Of a DNA stretch of 64,000 nt, positions 59,100 through 64,000 are shown piece by piece. Below the pieces are notes generated by a model. That model was not told where the DNA came from. It did not search any database and was given only the letters and a program-made list of their open reading frames with translations. The DNA is from JBCDCE01 sp039182515 (GTDB lineage Bacteria; Pseudomonadota; Alphaproteobacteria; Rhodobacterales; Rhodobacteraceae), in NCBI GenBank assembly GCA_039182515.1, contig JBCDCE010000013.1, forward strand, positions 1 through 64,000, read 5' to 3'. The stretch's first letter is position 1, and the number at the start of each line of letters is the position of its first letter. The position numbers were made by a program, and so were the translations under genes.

Positions 59100-61034
59100 A
59101 TGGCCCAGATCTCTCTCACATTTCCCGACGGCAACGCCCGCAGTTTTGTGGCTGGTGTTACGGCTGCAGAAGTCGCCGCCAGCATCTCCAATTCGCTCGC
59201 CAAAAAAGCCATCTCGGCCACCGTCAATGGCGATCACTTCGATCTTCAATGGCCCATCGAAGCGGATGCCTCCATCGCCATCCACACCATGAAAGATCCA
59301 GACCAAGCGCTCGAGCTCGTACGTCACGACCTGGCGCATATCATGGCGCGCGCCGTGCAAGAGATTTGGCCAGACGTGAAAGTCACAATCGGCCCGGTGA
59401 TCAAAGACGGTTGGTACTACGACTTTGACCGCGCAGAACCTTTTACGCCTGAAGATCTCGGTGCGATTGAGAAAAAGATGAAAGAGATCATCAATCTGCG
59501 CGATCCCGTCCGCACGGAAGTTTGGGAGCGTCAGGTTGCCATCGACTATTATAAGGAACGCGGAGAGCCTTACAAAGTTGAGTTGATCGAGAGCATTCCA
59601 GGTGACGAGCCATTACGCATGTATTGGCACGGAGATTGGCAGGATCTTTGCCGAGGCCCCCACCTTCAACATACAGGGCAAGTGCCGGGCGATGCGTTCA
59701 AACTGATGAGCGTGGCAGGGGCCTATTGGCGCGGAGACAGCGCGCGCCCCATGCTCCAGCGCATCTATGGTGTTGCCTTCACCGGCAAAGAAGACCTGCG
59801 CAAACACCTCAACATGTTGGAGGAAGCCGCCAAACGCGATCACCGCAAACTGGGGCGCGAAATGGATCTCTTTCATTTTGAAGAGCACGCGCCGGGCTCC
59901 GTCTTTTGGCATCCAGGCGGCTGGAACGTGTTCCAAACACTGATTGCTTACATGCGCCGCCGGCAAGAGGCGGCAGGCTACATCGAGGTCAACACGCCAG
60001 ACATTATGGACCGCACGCTTTGGGAGACCTCAGGGCACTGGTTCAACTATATGGACAACATGTTCCTGGCCAAAACCCATGATGATCGGGACTATGCGCT
60101 CAAACCCATGAACTGCCCAGGCCATATGATGATCTATAATCATACCCTGCGCAGCTACCGCGAATTGCCAATCAAAATCTCGGAATTTGGCAAGGTCCAT
60201 AGGTACGAGCCCTCAGGCGCGCTCCACGGGTTGTTGCGCGTGCGCAGCTTCACCCAAGACGATGCACATATTTATTGCACGCCTGAGCAGCTGACAGACG
60301 AATGCTTGAAGGTGAACGAGCTGATCCTGTCGATCTACAAAGACTTCGGCTTTGAAGATGTGCACATCAAGCTCTCCACACGGCCAGAAAACCGCATCGG
60401 CAGTGACGAAAGCTGGGATCTGTCCGAAGGAGCTTTGAAAACAGCCCTTGAGCGGGCGGGCATGAGCTATACGATTTTTGAAGGCGAAGGCGCTTTTTAC
60501 GGCCCTAAACTCGAATATGTGCTGCGCGATGCGATTGGTCGCGATTGGCAATGTGGCACATTGCAAGTGGACTACAACCTGCCTGAACGCTTCTCGTCGA
60601 GCTACATCACAGCGGCGGGCGACAAACAGGCGCCCGTGATGTTGCACCGCGCCCTCTTTGGATCGCTCGAGCGATTCATCGGCATTCTTATAGAGAACTG
60701 GGAGGGCAAACTCCCCTTCTGGCTCGCCCCGACACAAGTGGTTGTGACGGGAATTACCTCGGACGCAGACGACTATGTTTTGGCCAAAACAGCAGAGCTG
60801 AAGGCAGCAGGCCTCCGCGCAGAAGCCGATATTCGTAACGAAAAGATCAATTACAAGGTGCGCGAACATTCGCTTAGAAAAGTGCCTGTAATACTTGCTT
60901 GCGGAAAACGTGAAGTGGAAGAAAGTACGGTCTCGATGCGCAGGTTAGGGCTAAAAGAGTCTAAATTTCAAAGCTTTAGCGAGGTTCTTGACGATCTGAA
61001 AACGGAAGCAATTCCACCAGATTTGCGCTCTTAA
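59100..61034 (+). CDS. thrS: Threonine--tRNA ligase
   Basis: The 644-residue class II aminoacyl-tRNA synthetase has an N-terminal TGS domain (about 1-62, ISLTFPDGNARSF), the SAD editing domain with HDLAHIMARAV and DLCRGPHLQHTGQ, and the catalytic core with zinc-binding MNCPGHMMIY, motif 2 GKVHRYEPSGALHGLLRVRSFTQDD and motif 3 FGSLERFIGILIENW. The anticodon-binding domain is C-terminal. GGAGGCG lies 9 bases before the start. The bufferin operon begins 186 bases downstream in the same direction. Confidence 0.98.
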   Translation: MAQISLTFPDGNARSFVAGVTAAEVAASISNSLAKKAISATVNGDHFDLQWPIEADASIAIHTMKDPDQALELVRHDLAHIMARAVQEIWPDVKVTIGPVIKDGWYYDFDRAEPFTPEDLGAIEKKMKEIINLRDPVRTEVWERQVAIDYYKERGEPYKVELIESIPGDEPLRMYWHGDWQDLCRGPHLQHTGQVPGDAFKLMSVAGAYWRGDSARPMLQRIYGVAFTGKEDLRKHLNMLEEAAKRDHRKLGREMDLFHFEEHAPGSVFWHPGGWNVFQTLIAYMRRRQEAAGYIEVNTPDIMDRTLWETSGHWFNYMDNMFLAKTHDDRDYALKPMNCPGHMMIYNHTLRSYRELPIKISEFGKVHRYEPSGALHGLLRVRSFTQDDAHIYCTPEQLTDECLKVNELILSIYKDFGFEDVHIKLSTRPENRIGSDESWDLSEGALKTALERAGMSYTIFEGEGAFYGPKLEYVLRDAIGRDWQCGTLQVDYNLPERFSSSYITAAGDKQAPVMLHRALFGSLERFIGILIENWEGKLPFWLAPTQVVVTGITSDADDYVLAKTAELKAAGLRAEADIRNEKINYKVREHSLRKVPVILACGKREVEESTVSMRRLGLKESKFQSFSEVLDDLKTEAIPPDLRS

Positions 61035-61118
61035 ACTTGGTGCACAGCGGCATGCTTCGGCCAAAAATCACGTTTTCGTTTGTTACAAACGCTAACGGCT
61101 GCGTTGGCTCACATCCCT

Positions 61119-61142
61119 GTGACTGGAAATTGGGCACTCGAA
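61119..61142 (+). promoter_or_regulatory. Possible ECF-sigma-type promoter of the bufferin operon
   Basis: GTGAC (61119-61123) and CGAA (61139-61142) are separated by 15 bases, about 80 bases before the precursor start. The motif resembles ECF-type -35/-10 elements such as those used by SigF-like factors, which control bufferin operons in Caulobacter. The match is short and was not tested. Confidence 0.3.
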
Positions 61143-61220
61143 TTTGCCATTGTGCATTCAACGGCGCACCAACGCTCGTTGAAATTGGTAAAGTGCAAGA
61201 CCCAAAGGAAGGAAGACCCT

Positions 61221-61526
61221 ATGTCTAAAACTGTAAAAACTCTCGCTGTTGCTTCTGCTGTTGCTGCTGCTCTTGTTGGCCACTCTGCTCCAGAAGCAGA
61301 AGCTCAAGGCAAAGAAAAATGCTTCGGCGTCTCGCTCGCAGGTAAAAACGATTGCGCGGCAGGCCCAGGCACAACATGCGCCGGCACATCAACCGTTGAC
61401 TACCAAGGTAACGCCTGGACGCTGGTTGCTTCCGGCACTTGCGACACGATCGAACTGCCTGCCATGGCAGACGGCACACCACGCGTTGGTTCCCTCGAAG
61501 AGCTGAACCGCGACCTGCCAGCCTAA
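61221..61526 (+). CDS. bufA: Bufferin precursor peptide (DUF2282, BufA-type)
   Basis: The 101-residue precursor has a Sec signal peptide (about 1-28, TLAVASAVAAALVG and AEA before the mature part) and a short mature region with four cysteines, C34, C45, C53 and C74, in EKCFGV, KNDCAA, TTCAGTSTVDYQG and SGTCDT. This is the DUF2282 layout of bufferins, RiPPs whose cysteines are oxidised by the MNIO enzyme and which bind copper in the periplasm. AAGGAAGG precedes the ATG by 8 bases. A GC-rich hairpin separates it from the enzyme genes, so it can be expressed in excess. Confidence 0.9.
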   Translation: MSKTVKTLAVASAVAAALVGHSAPEAEAQGKEKCFGVSLAGKNDCAAGPGTTCAGTSTVDYQGNAWTLVASGTCDTIELPAMADGTPRVGSLEELNRDLPA

Positions 61527-61542
61527 GAGGCTATAGGTATTC

Positions 61543-61574
61543 GCCTGGGGCGCGTGCTACGATGCGCCCCAGGC
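61543..61574 (+). terminator. Attenuator-like hairpin between precursor and enzyme genes
   Basis: GCCTGGGGCGC and GCGCCCCAGGC form a perfect 11-bp stem with a 10-base loop, 17 bases after the precursor stop. No T-run follows, so it is better seen as a partial terminator or 3'-end mRNA stabiliser that raises precursor over enzyme levels. Confidence 0.7.
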
Positions 61575-61595
61575 AAACCGCACGGGAGAAATCAG

Positions 61596-62450
61596 ATGTT
61601 TGACGCAAGCCCAAAAGGCGCTTTGCCCCACAGCCCAGGCGTCGGATACAAACCCCAACATTTCTCTGACATTTTAGAAGTTCCAGGCCCTGTTGCATGG
61701 CTAGAAGTCCATGCCGAGAACTACATGGGTGCCGGCGGACGCCCCCTCGCACAGCTCGAGGCTTTAGCCGCACGTTTCGCGCTCTCAATTCACGGCGTTG
61801 GCCTCTCGATTGGGTCCGAAGGCCCGCTCGACGCAGATCACCTCGCCCGATTAAAAACCCTGTGCGATAGGATGCAGCCCGCGAGCTTTTCTGAGCACCT
61901 CGCTTGGTCCAGCCATGATGTCGGCTTTCTTAACGACCTGCTGCCCCTGCCCTACACGGAAACAACCCTAAAAACGGTTTGCGCCCATATCGACCAAGTT
62001 CAAGACACACTTGGGCGCCAAATGCTGCTGGAAAATCCCTCAAATTACCTGGCCTTCGCCGAGACCCAGATGCCTGAGGTCGAATTTCTGCGCGAGATCG
62101 CAAAACGCACGGGCTGTGGATTGCTCTTGGATGTAAACAACGTCTTTGTCTCAGCAACCAACCAACAGACTGACCCGCTCAGCTATCTCGATGCCTTTCC
62201 GCTGGATGAGGTGGGCGAGATTCACCTTGGCGGACATGACGAGGATGAAGATGATCACGGCGCGCCTTTACTGATCGACAGCCACGGGCGCGAGGTGATC
62301 GACCCGGTTTGGGCCCTTTTGGATCACGTGCTGGAAAAAGCCGGATCGCGCCCTTGCTTGATCGAATGGGACACGGATGTGCCCGACTGGCCAGTCCTCG
62401 CCGCAGAAGCCGCGCGCGCCGATGCGGCTCTTGCCAAGATCAAAGCCTGA
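61596..62450 (+). CDS. bufB: Multinuclear non-heme iron oxygenase (DUF692/MNIO), bufferin-modifying BufB
   Basis: The 284-residue TIM-barrel enzyme modifies cysteines of the BufA-type precursor, in characterised cases to thiooxazoles. Metal-ligand motifs are intact: EVHAENYMG, SIHGVG (H66), SEHLAW (E100, H101), ENPSNY (E146, N147), DVNN (D179, N181), EIHLGGHD (H210, H214) and IEWDTD (E257, D259). The start at 61596 has GGGAGAAA 7 bases upstream; the longer frame adds a non-family leader through the hairpin. The DUF2063 gene follows after 3 bases. Confidence 0.95.
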   Translation: MFDASPKGALPHSPGVGYKPQHFSDILEVPGPVAWLEVHAENYMGAGGRPLAQLEALAARFALSIHGVGLSIGSEGPLDADHLARLKTLCDRMQPASFSEHLAWSSHDVGFLNDLLPLPYTETTLKTVCAHIDQVQDTLGRQMLLENPSNYLAFAETQMPEVEFLREIAKRTGCGLLLDVNNVFVSATNQQTDPLSYLDAFPLDEVGEIHLGGHDEDEDDHGAPLLIDSHGREVIDPVWALLDHVLEKAGSRPCLIEWDTDVPDWPVLAAEAARADAALAKIKA

Positions 62451-62453
62451 GCC

Positions 62454-63206
62454 ATGGCCGAAATCTCTCAAACTGACTTCGTCAAAGCGCTCCTTGATCC
62501 TAACCTCCCGACACCCGAAGGCCTCATCGGCCCGGACGGTGCAACCTCTCCAAAGCGTTTTGCGGTTTACCGCAACAACGTGGCTGTTTCGCTGACGGAC
62601 GCATTAAAATCAGCCTTCCCAGTTATCCATAAACTCGTCGGCGAGGAATTTTTCGCAGCCATGGCGGGAGTTTACCTGCGCCTTCATCCGCCAAAGACGC
62701 CGGTGATGATGTTTTATGGAGAGGAGATGCCCACCTTTCTGGAGCGCTTTGAACCGGTCAAGCACCTGCCCTATCTCCCAGATATCGCACGGGTCGAATT
62801 GGCAATGCGCCAAGCCTACCATGCCGCGGATGCCAAGCCGATCGATCCGAGTGCACTGGAAAGCGCAAACCTCATGAGCTTGCATGTAACCCTAGCACCG
62901 CCTGTGCAAATCCTGCGCTCGCGGTTTCCAATCTTTGGGATTTGGCAGGCCAATATGATTGACGGTGCGCCACAACCAAACTCGAAAGCGGAAGCGATGA
63001 TCATCATGCGCCCAGAGTTTGATCCCATCCAAAGGCTTTTGCCGCCCGGCGCGGCCACTTTTCTGTTGGCCCTTTCCAAGGGCAGTTTTGGCTATGCCTT
63101 CTCGCAAGCCACCTCAGCCGTTCCAAGTTTTGACCTCGCAAAAACCCTCGGCATCCTCCTTTCGGGCGGAGCCATCACACAGCTTACGGAAGACCCCACA
63201 AAATGA
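62454..63206 (+). CDS. bufC: DUF2063 protein, MNIO partner (BufC-type)
   Basis: The 250-residue protein has the N-terminal DUF2063 domain (about 10-100: FVKALLDPNLPTPEGL, RFAVYRNNVAVSLTDALKSAFPVIHKLVGEEFF, YLRLHPPKTPVMMFYG), followed by a C-terminal beta-rich part. In MNIO-based RiPP systems this family presents the precursor to the enzyme and resembles a RiPP recognition element. The ATG starts three bases after the bufB stop; its own stop overlaps the DoxX gene (ATGA). Confidence 0.92.
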   Translation: MAEISQTDFVKALLDPNLPTPEGLIGPDGATSPKRFAVYRNNVAVSLTDALKSAFPVIHKLVGEEFFAAMAGVYLRLHPPKTPVMMFYGEEMPTFLERFEPVKHLPYLPDIARVELAMRQAYHAADAKPIDPSALESANLMSLHVTLAPPVQILRSRFPIFGIWQANMIDGAPQPNSKAEAMIIMRPEFDPIQRLLPPGAATFLLALSKGSFGYAFSQATSAVPSFDLAKTLGILLSGGAITQLTEDPTK

Positions 63207-63751
63207 ATGCCCTGATCCGCCTCCACAATGCAATTTTCGACCGGCTCACACCCCTATCGGACGCGGTGCTCCCAACACTTGCACGCTTCGCCTTTGCTGC
63301 TGTTCTCTTCATGTATTTCTGGAATTCGGGCCTCACGAAAATACCCGATGGGTTTGCGAGCTTGATCAACCCTAGCTTCAACGCCTTCGCGCAAATTTTC
63401 CCCAAAGGCGCTGAAGCCGCGAGCTATGATATCACCCAGGCCACAACCTTCCAAAAAGCGGTGATCCTCGCAGGGACATGGAGCGAGTTCATCTTGCCCA
63501 TCTTGATCGTAGTAGGGCTCTTCACCCGGGTCGCGGCCATCGGCATGATCGGCTTTATCGTCGTGCAATCCCTCACGGATCTCTTCGGCCATGGCGCAAT
63601 CAATGATCCCGCCACGCTTGGGGCTTGGTTTGACGGAGCGTCAGGCTCTTTGATCCTCGATCAACGCACCTTCTGGGTGGTTGCCTTGGCTATTTTAGTA
63701 TTTCGAGGCGGCGGGCCATTGTCGGTCGACCGGTTTATCCGCGCGAGCTAA
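63203..63751 (+). CDS. DoxX family membrane protein of the bufferin operon
   Basis: The 182-residue protein has about four transmembrane segments, with RFAFAAVLFMYFWNSGLTKIPDGF, LPILIVVGLFTRVAAIGMIGF and WVVALAILVF. DoxX-like proteins commonly close bufferin operons and are thought to handle electrons or membrane redox at the site. It overlaps the BufC-type gene by ATGA and is convergent with the ArsC-family gene (four bases overlap at the stops). Confidence 0.9.
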   Translation: MNALIRLHNAIFDRLTPLSDAVLPTLARFAFAAVLFMYFWNSGLTKIPDGFASLINPSFNAFAQIFPKGAEAASYDITQATTFQKAVILAGTWSEFILPILIVVGLFTRVAAIGMIGFIVVQSLTDLFGHGAINDPATLGAWFDGASGSLILDQRTFWVVALAILVFRGGGPLSVDRFIRAS

Positions 63752-64000
63752 GGCTCGAGCCAGGTTGCCTGAGCGCGTTTATCCCACCCAATCGTCATCT
63801 GCGCCCCGTTCATCACAACGGGGCGTTTCATTAAGGTTGGGTGCGCTATGAGCAAATCGATTGGGTCCTCCCCACGCTCTTGCTCAGAGAGACCGCGCCA
63901 TGTGGTTGAGCGCGTGTTGAGAAGTTTGTCCCCAAAAGCGGCTTCGAAGGCCGCTAATTTTTCTCTCGAAAGCGGCGCGTCACGCACATCGATGAAGGCA
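63748..64000 (-). CDS. ArsC/Spx family reductase, partial at the window edge
   Basis: The visible C-terminal 84 residues read from the right edge as AFIDVRDAPLSREKLAAFEAAFG, then LLNTRSTTWRGLSEQERGEDP, and the hallmark PTLMKRPVVMNG with the anion-binding Arg. The N-terminal thioredoxin-like part with its active-site Cys lies beyond 64000. Family members are glutathione-dependent arsenate reductases or Spx/YffB-like proteins; the Cys pattern needed to tell them apart is not visible. Confidence 0.88.
   Translation of the reverse strand, partial: AFIDVRDAPLSREKLAAFEAAFGDKLLNTRSTTWRGLSEQERGEDPIDLLIAHPTLMKRPVVMNGAQMTIGWDKRAQATWLEP

Noticed and set aside
1..64000. tRNA, rRNA, CRISPR, prophage or insertion sequence
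   Set aside because: No cloverleaf-like sequence, spaced repeats, transposase motif or terminal inverted repeats with a coding gene were seen; short tRNAs cannot be fully excluded by eye.

Overview
The window reads as a chromosomal segment of a marine alphaproteobacterium of the Rhodobacteraceae (Roseobacter group). The basis is gene content and gene order: glyQ with a DUF6446 gene, hflK-hflC-DUF2065, a metZ gene behind a SAM-II-type riboswitch, phaZ/phaC-phaP-phaR, purA-DUF2842, secG-pyrG, and several small families (DUF6446, DUF6524, DUF2842, DUF6151) that I know mainly from Rhodobacterales. Base composition is moderately GC-rich, with two visibly AT-rich orphan genes (about 26.2-26.8 kb and 37.8-38.5 kb). 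I saw no rRNA, tRNA, CRISPR array, transposase or prophage.

Layout. 0-13.8 kb: housekeeping and envelope genes (glyQ, a trypsin-like protein lacking its catalytic residues, trkH, folE2, metZ, a glutathione transferase, hflKC, glutathione reductase, a VPLPA-CTERM protein, rpiA). 14-26.2 kb: a methyltransferase-glycosyltransferase fusion, sdaA, an EamA transporter, thiN, a very acidic 929-residue protein, purA, secG, pyrG. 26.9-29.3 kb: PhzF-like, DUF1330, TerB-like and PhnD-like genes. 29.5-37.7 kb: a polar-amino-acid-type ABC transporter with a glutamine amidotransferase, a glutamine-synthetase-like ligase and an FAD amine oxidase, together resembling a gamma-glutamylated amine pathway (Puu-like). 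The transporter genes are split by an opposite-strand FAD oxidoreductase and two structured repeats. 38.7-40.9 kb: DegT aminotransferase and a LysR regulator. 41-45.5 kb: polyhydroxyalkanoate cycle genes with recognisable PhaR operators.

46-58.4 kb is an almost unbroken minus-strand run. Its core is a LacI-controlled catabolic cluster: a HisD-family (HpsN-like) dehydrogenase, two tandem-SnoaL proteins, an M15-like protein, an SDR, LacI and a bicupin. It is flanked by a GPH-type symporter, three alpha/beta hydrolases and a MetE-like methyltransferase. Two nearly identical 18-bp palindromes sit in front of its two transcription units and are probably the LacI operators. I cannot name the substrate; this is the best candidate here for an undescribed pathway.

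58.6-64 kb: thrS, then a compact bufferin-type RiPP operon (a DUF2282 precursor with four cysteines, the DUF692/MNIO enzyme, a DUF2063 partner and DoxX), with a strong hairpin between the precursor and the enzyme genes. An ArsC-family gene runs off the right edge.

The first 40 bases look like an inverted junction inside the DUF6446 gene, so the left edge may be a contig end or assembly chimera. Starts were chosen from Shine-Dalgarno spacing, overlaps and family alignment from memory; no database search was run.
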